The position numbers and the translations under genes were made by a program. The notes beneath the pieces are model-generated. The model ran no database searches. It saw only the letters and a list, made by a program, of their open reading frames with translations, and was not told the DNA's origin. Positions 18,394 through 27,308 of a stretch of 64,000 bases of DNA are shown here, piece after piece. This DNA is from FEN-1219 sp963728995 (GTDB lineage Bacteria > Pseudomonadota > Gammaproteobacteria > Steroidobacterales > Rariloculaceae), in the NCBI GenBank assembly GCA_963728995.1, contig CAVSMD010000001.1, forward strand, positions 248,001 through 312,000, read 5' to 3'. The stretch's first letter is position 1. Each line of letters starts with the position of its first letter.

Positions 18394-19401
18394 ATGCCAT
18401 TACGCAAAATTTACCCGGCCCTGCTGGCCGCCACCGTCCTGGCGGGCTGCTCGGCCGAAGAATCGCCCCCCGCCGCCTCGGCGGACGCTTATGTCGTGCC
18501 GCGCACGGCATGGGACGATCCGGACCTGCAAGGCATGTGGCCCATCGACAAGCTGAACGGCACGCCGGTGCAGCGGCCCGAGGCCTTCGGCGAGCGCCGC
18601 TATCTGACGGACGCGGAATACGCCGAGCGCGTCGACCGGCTCCAGGGCTTGAACGCCCGCTATGACCAGGAGGTCGCGAGCCGCAAGATGGGTATCGGCC
18701 ACTGGGCCGAGATGGGCCAGCCGAATCGGCTGACCTCGCTGATCGCGGAGCCCGCGAACGGCCGCGTTCCGCCGCTGACGGCCGAGGGCGAGCGCCGCGC
18801 CGCAACGATGACGAGCAGCTGGTCGAACATCCCGTTCGACGAGGTCTCGGACTTCAACCCGCTCGACCGCTGCATCACGCGCGGGCTGCCGGCGTCCATG
18901 TTCCCATTCATGTACAACAGCGGCATCGAGATCATGCAGGCCCCGGGCTACGTCGTGATTCGGCTCGAGCTGATTCACGAGACGCGAGTCGTGCCGCTCG
19001 ACGGCCGGGCGCCCTTGGCGCCGCAGATCGCGCAGTGGCTCGGCAGCTCGCGCGGCCGCTTCGACGGCGACACGCTCGTGATCGAAACCGGCAACTTCAA
19101 CGGCGAGTCGCCCATGCTGATCGTCGGACCCGGCGGCAAACCGATCCCGACGAGCACGCAGCTGCACATCGTCGAGCGCCTCACGCGGGTCGGGCCCGAC
19201 AGCCTCGACTACGAGATCGCGGTCGAGGATCCCGTCGTGCTGACGCGGCCTTGGAAGGCGGCGTTCCCGATTCCGCGCGACGATCACTATCGATTCTTCG
19301 AATACGCGTGCCACGAGGACAATTCGGCCGTGCGGAATTTCATCACGGCATCGCGTTTCGAACGTCAACACCCAGCACACGCGGCGGCGAAATCCAAATG
19401 A
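18394..19401 (+). CDS. GDTLV-domain lipoprotein
   Basis: A 335-residue protein with a lipoprotein signal peptide (ALLAATVLAGCS, lipobox LAGC), so it is probably anchored to a membrane on the periplasmic side. The mature part shows the family features: WDDPDLQGMWP near the N-terminus, a conserved Cys in LDRCITRGLP, PLDGRAPL, the signature GRFDGDTLVIETGNF and a closing YEYACHEDN-type segment (here FEYACHEDN). It is close to the protein at 43015 in layout. Function unknown. Its stop overlaps the ATG of the FHA gene by four bases, indicating coupling. The ATG at 18394 was chosen because it begins the signal peptide. Confidence 0.85.
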   Translation: MPLRKIYPALLAATVLAGCSAEESPPAASADAYVVPRTAWDDPDLQGMWPIDKLNGTPVQRPEAFGERRYLTDAEYAERVDRLQGLNARYDQEVASRKMGIGHWAEMGQPNRLTSLIAEPANGRVPPLTAEGERRAATMTSSWSNIPFDEVSDFNPLDRCITRGLPASMFPFMYNSGIEIMQAPGYVVIRLELIHETRVVPLDGRAPLAPQIAQWLGSSRGRFDGDTLVIETGNFNGESPMLIVGPGGKPIPTSTQLHIVERLTRVGPDSLDYEIAVEDPVVLTRPWKAAFPIPRDDHYRFFEYACHEDNSAVRNFITASRFERQHPAHAAAKSK

Positions 19402-20171
19402 GCGACGAGCAGGACGACAAGTTGACGCACCTGGCGCGGGCCCTGGCCGAAGCGCAAACGCTGATCGCGGATCAGAAGGCGCGCCTGAGGACGCTGGGCG
19501 CGGGCCGCGAAGAGAGCCTGCTGGCCTTGGCCACTGCGCGCGACGAGCTCGCGCGCGTCAGCAGGGAGCGCGACAAGCTTCGCAACGAGCTCGCCCGCGT
19601 CGACGGCATGCAGACTTCGACCGTGGCACTGCCGGAGGACGACGAGCCGACGATCGCACCGGCTGCGTCCGGAACGCTGCCCTCGATCGACGACCTGATG
19701 GCCGATCTCAGCTCGATCCGCGAGTCCGGCGGCGGCGCGGCCGGCCATCTGCACCTGAAAGTGTCCGGGTCCGCGGACGACGACGCCTCCGAGGAGATGC
19801 TGTCGCCGGCGCTCGTGTTCCCCGAGGAGTACGCCAAGACGGACGAGTCGGCCCGCGGCGCGGCGCCGACGACGCGCGTGCTCGTGCTGCTCGACGGCGA
19901 GCAGCCGATCAAGTATCCGCTCTACAAGAACGACATGACGATCGGCCGCATCGATGCCGCCGACATCAAGATCGACAGCCACTTCATCTCGCGGCTCCAC
20001 GCGCGCGTCGTGGCGACCTCGGCCGGCACGAAGCTCGAGGACATCGAGAGCAAGAACGGCATCAAGGTCAACGGCAAGCTCACGAAGAGCCAGGAGCTCA
20101 AGCACGGCGACCTGATCAACCTCGGTGGGCTGCGGTTCCGCTTCCTGGACCTCGCCGCCGACGCGGGTTGA
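19398..20171 (+). CDS. FHA-domain protein with N-terminal coiled coil
   Basis: A 257-residue cytoplasmic protein. Residues about 5-65 are a heptad-rich coiled coil, followed by an acidic, Ser-rich linker. A forkhead-associated domain occupies about 160-250, with the expected MTIGRIDAADIKI, SHFISRLHARV and ESKNGIKVNG motifs that bind phosphothreonine. No kinase gene is visible nearby. The start overlaps the stop of the GDTLV lipoprotein gene (ATGA), so the two are co-translated, though one is exported and the other is not; the reason is unclear. Confidence 0.9.
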   Translation: MSDEQDDKLTHLARALAEAQTLIADQKARLRTLGAGREESLLALATARDELARVSRERDKLRNELARVDGMQTSTVALPEDDEPTIAPAASGTLPSIDDLMADLSSIRESGGGAAGHLHLKVSGSADDDASEEMLSPALVFPEEYAKTDESARGAAPTTRVLVLLDGEQPIKYPLYKNDMTIGRIDAADIKIDSHFISRLHARVVATSAGTKLEDIESKNGIKVNGKLTKSQELKHGDLINLGGLRFRFLDLAADAG

Positions 20172-20189
20172 GCGGCGCGGCGCGCGGGC

Positions 20190-21183
20190 CTACTTCGGCC
20201 GACCCTTGTAGCCCTGGGCCAGCATCGGTAGCCGGTAGATCGTCATCGCGGTGTTGCGAATGCCCTCCGGCGTCGCCCACGCCTTGCCGTCGGGGCCGAC
20301 CGCGCCCATCTGCGGCACGTACAGCACCTTCTTGTCGGCCCCCGAGAACGCCAGCGTAATCGGCCGGCGCGGCGTCGGGATCAGGCCAAGATGCTCGCCG
20401 CGCGGGGACAGCACGTGCACGCCCTGCGCGCCGGTCACGTACAGGCGCCCCTCGCTGTCGATCGCCATGCCGTCGCCGCCGTCGTCGCCGTTCAGCGTAC
20501 CGAAATCGCGCCGGTTCGCCGTCGTGCCGTCGGCGCGCACGTCGAACGCGACGACGACGGTGTTGTTCGTCACGTACAGCGTCTTGCCGTCCGGCGAGAG
20601 CATGATGCCGTTGGTCCGAATGTTCTGATCGGCCACCGTGCCGACGACGCCGGCCGGGCTCACGTAGTACGCGCCGCCCGACGTGAAGTAGGCCCCGCCC
20701 TTGCCGTCCGCGATCAGGTCGTTGACCCGGCCCAGCGTGGCGCCGTTGGCAAACCCGTTGGCGAGCACGCGGTGCTCGGGCAGGTACTGCGTGATCTTCG
20801 TCAGCTCGTTGCAGCCGCCGAGGTCTTTGTTCAGCGGCTCGGTGCAGGTCCGTTCCGCGGCATACAGGCGCCCCTGCGCATCGATCGAGATCGAGCCTGC
20901 TCCGCGCGTCTGCGGGATCACGGTGTATTCCTTGCCGTCCGGCCCGAGCTTGCGAATCGTGTCGGTTTGCTCCTGCGCGAACATGACGCCGCCATCGGCC
21001 GTGCCGACGATGCCGTCCGCCGTCGCGAAATCGGCCCAGACGAGCTCCCACTTCGCCCCCGCGGCTACCACGCCGGGAATCGCCGTGACGGCGGCCTCGC
21101 GCTCCCCGGGCAAAAGCCCCTGAGCGGCCGCCGAGCCGATCAGCGCGACCGACGACAAACAAGGTGAGGACGGCGTTCTTCAT
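20190..21183 (-). CDS. SMP-30/gluconolactonase-like secreted protein (one frame break)
   Basis: Predicted six-bladed beta-propeller of the SMP-30/gluconolactonase/LRE group, about 330 residues. The probable start is ATG at 21183 (MKNAVLTLFVV); one frame shift near 21155 joins it to the rest, which contains the signal peptide end SAAAQG and repeated blades such as GAGSISIDAQGRLYAAERT, NDLIADGKGGAYFTSGG and DGMAIDSEGRLYVTGAQG. Conserved Glu, Asn and Asp metal ligands are present in the expected blade positions. Its substrate is probably a lactone, but that is not established. Single gene, minus strand. Confidence 0.85.
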
Positions 21184-21347
21184 GTTTCTTTTCCCTTGCG
21201 CAGTTGCGCGATCCGTACCGGCTCGCCAGTCTATTAGCCGGGTGGATTCGAGACCACTGGCTCGTCGGCCGCCGCACCGAGGCGTGCGACGGGCTGTGGT
21301 ACAGTAACTACCCGCTTCGATCGACGGCACGCATTTCGGGGGAGCTC

Positions 21348-22175
21348 ATGGCCGGAATCAAAACGTGGCTGCTGGCTGGCGCAGCGCTCGCCGCGACCCA
21401 CGTCGCCTTCGCGCAAACCGCCGCGGAACGGCGCGAAAAGTTGAGCGGCATGATCCCGAAGCACGAAGGCTACCTGGGCGCGCTCGCGCCCGAGAACCTG
21501 AAGAAGCCGCGTCCGGCGCCCCCGTTCGATGTGACCGGCACCTGGTTCGTGGATCTCAGCGAGGGTTTCGCGAAGTTCATGTTCGGCCCGCCGTACCCCG
21601 AGTTCATCGGGCAAGCCAAGGCCGACTTCGAGGAAGGTCAACGCATGCGCGCCGAGCGCAAGTCGTACCGCGACGCCATCGGCCAATGCTTCCCGGCCGG
21701 CATCCCGATGATCATGACGCGCGTCTGGCCGATCGCCATGATTCAGACGCCCACCGTGATCTTCATGGTGTCGAACTTCAACGACAGCTTTCGGCAGATC
21801 TTCCTCGACGGTCGCGACTACTCCGACCCGAACACCATCATCTATACGTATAACGGCGAATCCCTGGGCCACTTCGAAGGCGATACGCTGGTCGTCAATA
21901 CGCGTTATATCGAGACCTACAATCATTACATCGATACGGGCATCCCGATCTCCGAGCAGTTCCGGGTCCAGGAACGGATGCGGCTGCTCGAGAAAGGCGA
22001 GGTGCTCGAGATCGAGTACATCATGACGGACCCGGTCAACTGGAAAGGCGAATGGCACAACACCAAGCGCTGGCTACGCGTGGATCACACGGACATCGGC
22101 GAGGTCGAATGCTTACCGGACTTGAACGACAACCTGCCCAGCACCCAAGCCGGGAAGGTGGGCCTCCAGAAGTGA
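21348..22175 (+). CDS. GDTLV-domain secreted protein
   Basis: A 275-residue protein with a signal peptide (cleaved after HVAFAQ). The mature part has the conserved Cys in IGQCFPAGIPM, an LDGRDYSD segment and the signature GHFEGDTLVVNTRYI. The protein is more divergent than other members in having a long, aromatic-rich central region. The ATG at 21348 follows GGGGGAGCTC. A DUF6152 gene begins 18 bases downstream on the same strand, so the pair repeats the DUF6152-GDTLV association seen at 15869, 54018-54609 and 57257. Function unknown. Confidence 0.83.
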   Translation: MAGIKTWLLAGAALAATHVAFAQTAAERREKLSGMIPKHEGYLGALAPENLKKPRPAPPFDVTGTWFVDLSEGFAKFMFGPPYPEFIGQAKADFEEGQRMRAERKSYRDAIGQCFPAGIPMIMTRVWPIAMIQTPTVIFMVSNFNDSFRQIFLDGRDYSDPNTIIYTYNGESLGHFEGDTLVVNTRYIETYNHYIDTGIPISEQFRVQERMRLLEKGEVLEIEYIMTDPVNWKGEWHNTKRWLRVDHTDIGEVECLPDLNDNLPSTQAGKVGLQK

Positions 22176-22193
22176 ACGATTGAGGAACGAATC

Positions 22194-22625
22194 ATGAAGA
22201 CGCTGATAAGGATCGCGACACTGGCGGCAGCCGCCGCCGTCGCAATGCTCGGCATGCTGCCGGCAAGCGCTCACCACTCCACGGCGGCGTTCGACACGGC
22301 GCGCGTGATCAAGATCACGGGCACCGTCACGCAATTCCGCTGGATCAATCCGCACGCTTCGTTCAAGGTCGACGGCGTCAGCGAAGGCGACGAGCCCGAC
22401 GGCCTGTGGACCGTCGAGATGACGGCGCCGAACGTGCTGATCAACCAGGGCTGGACGCGTACCGCGCTGAAGGTCGGCGACAAGGTCACGATCTACGTGA
22501 ACCCGTTGCGCAACTTCATCGAGCTGAACGACGGCAGCCACGGCTCGCTGTACGTCGGCGTCGTGCTCGCCGACGGCAAGACGCTCGGCCGCACCGACGG
22601 CAAGGGCTCCGGCACCAGCAACTAG
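22194..22625 (+). CDS. DUF6152 secreted protein
   Basis: A 143-residue protein with a signal peptide ending PASA directly before His27-His28. The mature domain begins HHSTAAFDTARVIKITGTV and has the second conserved His at 54 in RWINPHASF. It is a small, probably all-beta periplasmic protein. The ATG at 22194 follows TGAGGA. It is co-directional with, and 18 bases behind, a GDTLV gene. The exposed N-terminal His pair suggests metal binding, which is an inference. Its stop overlaps the convergent transglycosylase stop. Confidence 0.88.
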   Translation: MKTLIRIATLAAAAAVAMLGMLPASAHHSTAAFDTARVIKITGTVTQFRWINPHASFKVDGVSEGDEPDGLWTVEMTAPNVLINQGWTRTALKVGDKVTIYVNPLRNFIELNDGSHGSLYVGVVLADGKTLGRTDGKGSGTSN

Positions 22626-23480
22626 GCCGAGCGGCGCGCGAGCGCGGCAAACTGCCGCTGCAGGCCTACGACGCGCTCGACATAGGCGTGCGCGTCGTGC
22701 GCGCCGCACCGCTGACCGGGCGCAAACCGCAGACCTCGACGCGCGTATTCCCGCGCGGCACCGGCTCCGCACAAATGCAGCATCGCCGCCAGGCGCTGCT
22801 TCTGCTGCAAGCTCGCCCCCTGCACCGGATAACGCTGGAGAATCAGCGCCACGTTCCGATCGAGATAGGCCGACGTGAGCTCGACCGCGTGCGAGGGGAT
22901 CGTGCGTGTGTACAGCGCGTTGAACCAGCACGAACGCACGCGAGTACCACGGCCCCTGCTCGACCACGCGGTGATCATGGATGCAGTAACGGCGCGCGGC
23001 CGCGAACGTGGCATCCGTGACCTGGTACATGCCGACGGCGCTCGACGCCGGCCGGAAGATCGCGAACGGGTCGAACGATGCCGCCCACCGCCAGTAGGTT
23101 CGCACGACGGGATTGCCCGAGCCTTCGACCTGCGCCAGCGCCGCGAGCAGATCCGGCGTCATGACGCTCGTCGAGTGCCGCTCGAACAGCGCCCCATAGG
23201 CGTCCCACGTCTCGGCCGGGCCCTTATAGAAGGCCTCGCTGACGGGAAACCAAAGCTCGGAAGGCTTGCGGACGACCTGATAGGCCCAGTTGATGCCGAG
23301 CCAGAGCACGACCAGGACGAATGCCGAGAGCAGCACCTGCAACGTCGGCGGCGTGCGGCGCACCAGGCGCACGAGCCGACGGCGCGTGCGCGCGCTCGGC
23401 AGCAGGCGCGCCAGCCGGAAGCGGCGCGAGCGCTTCGATTTGCGTTTCTTGTGCGTCCGCCGTAACGATCTCGGCGCCAT
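22622..23480 (-). CDS. Lytic transglycosylase (SLT domain) membrane protein (one frame break)
   Basis: Peptidoglycan-cleaving enzyme of about 285 residues. A very basic N-terminus precedes one membrane helix (LLSAFVLVVLWLGINWAY, about residues 50-68), then the SLT domain with the catalytic Glu in LLAALAQVEGSGNP, the ASSAVGMYQVTDATF segment and a C-terminal helical region. The frame changes near 22920, after WYSRA; the continuation (SCWFNALYTRTIPSHAVEL) matches the family. Anchored in the inner membrane facing the periplasm. Single gene. Confidence 0.85.
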
Positions 23481-23591
23481 GCCGAATCACCTCGTCGTTC
23501 ACTGGCGCAGAGCCTAGCATGTCCCGGGCCGGGCGATCCCCCGTCGCCCGCGTCATTGCTAAGGCGCCGGGCTTACTGCCACACTTTCTGC

Positions 23592-24313
23592 ATGGGCAGA
23601 ATCTTCGAAGTCCGCAAGCACACGATGTTCGCGCGCTGGGACCGCATGGCCAAGGCGTTCGCGCGCATCAACAAGGAGATCAACGTCGCGGTCAAAGCCG
23701 GCGGCGCCGACCCGCACGCGAATCCGGCGCTGCGGCGGGTGATCCAGAATGCGCGCCAGGTCAACATGCCGAAGGACAAGGTCGAGGCGGCGATCAAGCG
23801 AGCCTCCGGCAAAGACGCCACGAATTACGAGCAGATCATCTACGAGGGCTACGCGCCGCATGGCGTAGCGGTCATCGTCGAGTGCGCCACGGACAACCCC
23901 ACGCGCACGGTCGCGTCGGTGCGCGCGATCTTCTCGAAGGGCGGCGGCAACCTCGGCGCCACCGGCAGCGTGGCATTCCAGTTCCACAAGATGGGCGTGT
24001 TCCGGCTGAACCCCGAAGGCATCGACCAGGACGATCTCGAGCTGTACCTGATCGATCATGGCCTCGAGGAGATGGGCGAGAGCACCGGCGAGAAAGGCGA
24101 GCCGCAGCTCGTCGCCCGCTGCCGTTCGCGGACTTCGGCCGAATGCAGGAGGCGCTCGAGAAGCGCGGCATCACTCCGATCTCGGCCACGCACGAGTACG
24201 TCTGCACCACACCGATCGAGTTGCCGGAGCTCGAGGCGCACGACGCCCTCGCGATGATCGACAAGCTCGAGCAGGACGACGACGTGCAGAACGTGTATCA
24301 CTCATTGATATAG
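23592..24313 (+). CDS. YebC/PmpR family transcriptional regulator (one frame break)
   Basis: About 240 residues, normal for the family. Typical features are MGRIFEVRKHTMFARWDRMA at the start, NPALRRVIQNARQVNMPKD, GGNLGATGSVAFQF and the C-terminal ATHEYVCTTPIELPELEAH. The frame shifts near 24110, within the third domain. The N-terminus reads GRIFEVRKHTMFAR where the housekeeping YebC has AGHSKWANIKHRK, so this belongs to the second, YeeN-like branch. Members bind DNA or aid translation of proline stretches; which applies here is unknown. Confidence 0.88.
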
Positions 24314-24324
24314 GGGATTCAGTC

Positions 24325-24828
24325 ATGACCAGACTCGCAGGTTCGATCCGTCGCGCCACGCTGTACGCGGGCCTTCTCGCCGCGGCGATCGCCGGCGTGG
24401 CCGGCGCGGCCCAGCTCGCCACCAAGCACGCGCTCACGCTCGAGATCGCGAAGCAGATGTCGGCCGCCGCGGAAGCCGAAGCCGTGCGCAACAACTGGAA
24501 CATGGTGATCGCGATCGTCGACGACGGCGGCCGGCTCATGCATCTGATCCGCCGCGACGGCACTCAGTACGGCAGCATCGACGTGGCGCAGGACAAGGCG
24601 CGCACGGCGATCGCGTTCCGCCGGCCGACGAAGGCGCTCGAGGATGCGGTCGCGGGCGGCCGTAACGCCATCCTCGGGCTCACGGGCGCAACCCCGATCG
24701 AAGGTGGCCTACCGATCGTCATCGACGGCGAGATGGTCGGCGCGATCGGCGCCTCGGGCGGGTCGTCCAGCCAGGACGCCCAGGTCGCGCAGGCCGGCCT
24801 CAGCGCGCTCGCCACGATCCTGAAGTAG
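24325..24828 (+). CDS. GlcG/HbpS-like haem-binding domain protein, secreted
   Basis: A 167-residue protein with an N-terminal signal peptide (ending GVAGAAQ) and a single GlcG/HbpS domain (PF03928 type): AAEAEAVRNNWNMVIAIVDD, DGGRLMHLIRRDGT and GGLPIVIDGEMVGAIGASGG. The family binds haem or corrinoids in some members, and its role is often unknown. The ATG at 24325 lies 12 bases after the yebC stop. Confidence 0.88.
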   Translation: MTRLAGSIRRATLYAGLLAAAIAGVAGAAQLATKHALTLEIAKQMSAAAEAEAVRNNWNMVIAIVDDGGRLMHLIRRDGTQYGSIDVAQDKARTAIAFRRPTKALEDAVAGGRNAILGLTGATPIEGGLPIVIDGEMVGAIGASGGSSSQDAQVAQAGLSALATILK

Positions 24829-24881
24829 CCGGGGCAGCGGTCCCACGCGGGCTCGGCCGCGGGGCCGGGCTCGCTTCCGCC

Positions 24882-25331
24882 ATGGACTATCTCAGCGACC
24901 CGCGCAACTGGCTCGTCGTCGGCACCGCGATCGTGATCGTGAGCCTGTGCGTCGTTCTGCACTACGAGGCGCTGAACGCCTGCAATCGGTATCTGCCACG
25001 CTTGAGCCATCGACGCCGGCGGCGCGTGCTGATCCTGATCTTCATCGTGCTCATCACGCACATCGCCGAGATCTGGCTGTTCGGCGTGGGCTACTTCGTG
25101 CTCGTGCAGCACTACGCGATCGGCTCGGTCACTGGGCTGCCAACAGCCGAGCTCCCGGACTTCGTGTACTTCTCCGCCATCACGTACTCGACCGTGGGCT
25201 TCGGCGACGCCGTGCCGATCGGCGCGATTCGCTTCCTGGCCGGCATGGAGGCGTTGGCGGGATTCGTGATGATCACCTGGTCGGCGTCGTACACGTTCCT
25301 CGAGATGCAGCGCGACTGGCGGCCGGAGTAG
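24882..25331 (+). CDS. Two-helix potassium channel
   Basis: A 149-residue membrane protein with three hydrophobic segments (about 10-28, 48-72, 110-130) and the K+ selectivity filter in ITYSTVGFGDAVPIG. There is no cytoplasmic regulatory RCK domain, so it belongs to the simple ion-channel-2 (PF07885) group. Tetramers would conduct K+ across the inner membrane. Gene stands alone and converges on the DUF3237 gene. Confidence 0.9.
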   Translation: MDYLSDPRNWLVVGTAIVIVSLCVVLHYEALNACNRYLPRLSHRRRRRVLILIFIVLITHIAEIWLFGVGYFVLVQHYAIGSVTGLPTAELPDFVYFSAITYSTVGFGDAVPIGAIRFLAGMEALAGFVMITWSASYTFLEMQRDWRPE

Positions 25332-25334
25332 ACG

Positions 25335-25802
25335 CTACTCCACCTTGAAGAAGCGGATCACGACTTCGCTCGGGAAGCGCTCGCCGACGCCGACGAACAG
25401 GCTCCTCGTGAGCCATTGCAGTCCCGGCGCCGATGTCTCGAACCTCGGCTGCGTCCGGAAGTACACCAGCTTTGGATCGACGACCTCGCCCGCGAGCAGC
25501 TTCTGCATGACCTCGGGCGCCGCCGTGCGAATGCCGGGATTCTGCACGTACACGATCTCGCCCAGGTCGGTCTCGATCGTGTAGCGCGTGTCGAGCTCCG
25601 TGAATCCGTCGGGCTGAATCACCTGCCAATCGGCGCCGCCGGCCGGCACCGTGCCGTTCAGCAGCGGTCCCTGCACCGTGCCGCCTTCGATCGCGATGAT
25701 GCGCCGCCGGCCGTGCGTGACTTGGCCCACTTCGGTCGGCGAGCCCACGCGGGCGCGCAGCTCGAACGCGAACGTGAGACGCGGCGGCGCCGGCTCGGTC
25801 AC
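25335..25802 (-). CDS. DUF3237 protein
   Basis: A 155-residue protein matching DUF3237, a small beta-rich family of unknown function often found in catabolic clusters. Typical motifs are GRRRIIAIEGGTVQGPLLNG, GGADWQVIQPDG and the C-terminal SLFVGVGERFPSEVVIR. It has no signal peptide. The start is GTG at 25802, three bases after the uppP stop, so the two are probably cotranscribed although the functional link is unclear. Confidence 0.9.
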   Translation of the reverse strand: MTEPAPPRLTFAFELRARVGSPTEVGQVTHGRRRIIAIEGGTVQGPLLNGTVPAGGADWQVIQPDGFTELDTRYTIETDLGEIVYVQNPGIRTAAPEVMQKLLAGEVVDPKLVYFRTQPRFETSAPGLQWLTRSLFVGVGERFPSEVVIRFFKVE

Positions 25803-25805
25803 GGC

Positions 25806-26627
25806 TCAGCCCGTCCAGTCCACGAGCCCGGCATACGCCGTGCCGAGCACGACGATGCCGAACGCGATGCGGTACCACGCGAACGCCGTGAAGTCGTGGC
25901 TCACGATGTAGCGCAGCAACCAGCGCACGCACAGAAACGCGGCAATGAACGACACAACGAAACCGACGGCGAACGGGCCAAAGTCCGCCGCGTGGAACAG
26001 CGCGCGATCCTTGTACAGCGAGTACGCGCCGGCGGCCACGAGCGTCGGCACCGCGAGAAAGAACGAGAACTCGGTCGCGGCCCGGCGCGACAGGCCGAAC
26101 AGCATGCCGCCGATGATCGTGGCGCCCGAGCGCGACGTGCCCGGAATCAGCGCGAACGTCTGCGCGATGCCGACTTTCAGCGCATCGGGCCACCGCATGT
26201 CGTCGACGGTCGCAACGCGCGCCGGACGCTCGCGGCGATCGACGGCGAGAATGACGAGGCCGCCCACGATGAACGCCAGGGCCACCGGCACGGCGTAGAA
26301 CAGGTAGTCCTTGATCATGCGGTTGAACGCGAGCCCGATCACGGCCGCGGGAATGAAGGCCACGATCAGATTCGTGACGAAGCGCCGCGCCACCGGATCG
26401 CTCGGCAGTCGCACCAGCACGCTCGTGAAGCGCGCGCGGTATTCCCACACGATCGCAAGCATCGCGCCGCTCTGAATCACGATGTCGAACACCTTGGCCT
26501 TGTCGCCGCCCCATCCGATCAGCTGGCCCGCGATGATCAGATGCCCGGTGCTCGAGATCGGCAGGAACTCGGTCAAGCCTTCTACGACCCCGAGGACCAG
26601 GGCTTGAACGAAAACGATTGGATCCAT
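25806..26627 (-). CDS. uppP: Undecaprenyl-diphosphatase UppP (BacA)
   Basis: A 273-residue inner-membrane enzyme that dephosphorylates undecaprenyl pyrophosphate to recycle the lipid carrier of peptidoglycan synthesis; extra copies raise bacitracin resistance. The active-site motifs are intact: VEGLTEFLPISSTGHL (E16, E20, S26, H29) and IPGTSRSGATI (S165, R166). About eight membrane helices are visible. The ATG is at 26627. Confidence 0.96.
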   Translation of the reverse strand: MDPIVFVQALVLGVVEGLTEFLPISSTGHLIIAGQLIGWGGDKAKVFDIVIQSGAMLAIVWEYRARFTSVLVRLPSDPVARRFVTNLIVAFIPAAVIGLAFNRMIKDYLFYAVPVALAFIVGGLVILAVDRRERPARVATVDDMRWPDALKVGIAQTFALIPGTSRSGATIIGGMLFGLSRRAATEFSFFLAVPTLVAAGAYSLYKDRALFHAADFGPFAVGFVVSFIAAFLCVRWLLRYIVSHDFTAFAWYRIAFGIVVLGTAYAGLVDWTG

Positions 26628-26688
26628 CGGCCGCTATCTTAACCGCGACGCAACCGCGCGGCGCGCAAAAGCGTTCGTAGGCATTCGC

Positions 26689-27300
26689 TCAGGCGTGCGG
26701 CGCCCAGGCCTTTTCGCCCGGCGCATAGGGCACGCAGGGATCGAAGCGACCCGGGGTCTCGGCATAGCGCATGGCCTGCGTGTAGCCGATCTCGGACGTG
26801 AAATAACCGAGCAGCGCGAGCTCTTTCATCATGCGGAAATAGTGGGACATGACATTCGCGGCCGGCGTGTGCATGTAGTCGTACTGCTCGCGGTCGAGCC
26901 GCTCGAGCAGCGCGTGGCGCTGCGTCGGCGTGGCCGACACGAAGTCCGTGCCATTCAGCGCCTGGCTCGCACGCTCCAGCGTCTTCAGGCCGTCACGAAA
27001 GATCTTTCGCTCGCGGGGATCGTAGGCGTCGCGGACCATGACGGCCATGAACGGTCCCACGCCGGCGGCCTTGGCCCCCGGCGTGGCCGTCGCCGGCAGG
27101 ATCGTGTCGGCGATCTCGTCGAGCAGCGCAACCTCCGCCGCGGTGAACGGCTGGCCTGTCACAGCGCGCGGGCCTGGTTCGGTCGCGCAACCGCCGAGCC
27201 AGGCGCTCTGCCCGACGAGCGTCGCACCGCCGAGCAGCAGGCTGACCCGGCGCAATGCCTCGCGGCGCGTGATGACATCGGCTGAGAACGGTGTCGCCAT
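26689..27300 (-). CDS. Gluconate 2-dehydrogenase subunit 3 family protein
   Basis: A 203-residue small subunit of a membrane-associated GMC-type dehydrogenase. The N-terminus has a twin-arginine signal (ITRREALRRVSLLLGGATLV) that ends in a lipobox-like LGGC. The mature part has the family pattern LLDEIADTILPATATPGAKA and a C-terminal YFTSEIGYTQAMRY. It lies eight bases downstream of the GMC oxidoreductase gene, with which it should form a complex and share Tat export. Confidence 0.9.
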   Translation of the reverse strand: MATPFSADVITRREALRRVSLLLGGATLVGQSAWLGGCATEPGPRAVTGQPFTAAEVALLDEIADTILPATATPGAKAAGVGPFMAVMVRDAYDPRERKIFRDGLKTLERASQALNGTDFVSATPTQRHALLERLDREQYDYMHTPAANVMSHYFRMMKELALLGYFTSEIGYTQAMRYAETPGRFDPCVPYAPGEKAWAPHA

Positions 27301-27308
27301 GGCGGCTC

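Noticed and set aside
18165..18407. An 80-residue minus-strand frame upstream of asd as a full gene.
   Set aside because: Its N-terminal part has no ribosome site or motif and overlaps the start of the lipoprotein gene; only the last 23 codons are a plausible leader peptide.
22113..22621. Extension of the transglycosylase frame downstream of 22622.
   Set aside because: The extension is the out-of-frame, Arg/Ala-rich shadow of the DUF6152 gene; the true C-terminus is in another frame and stops at 22622.
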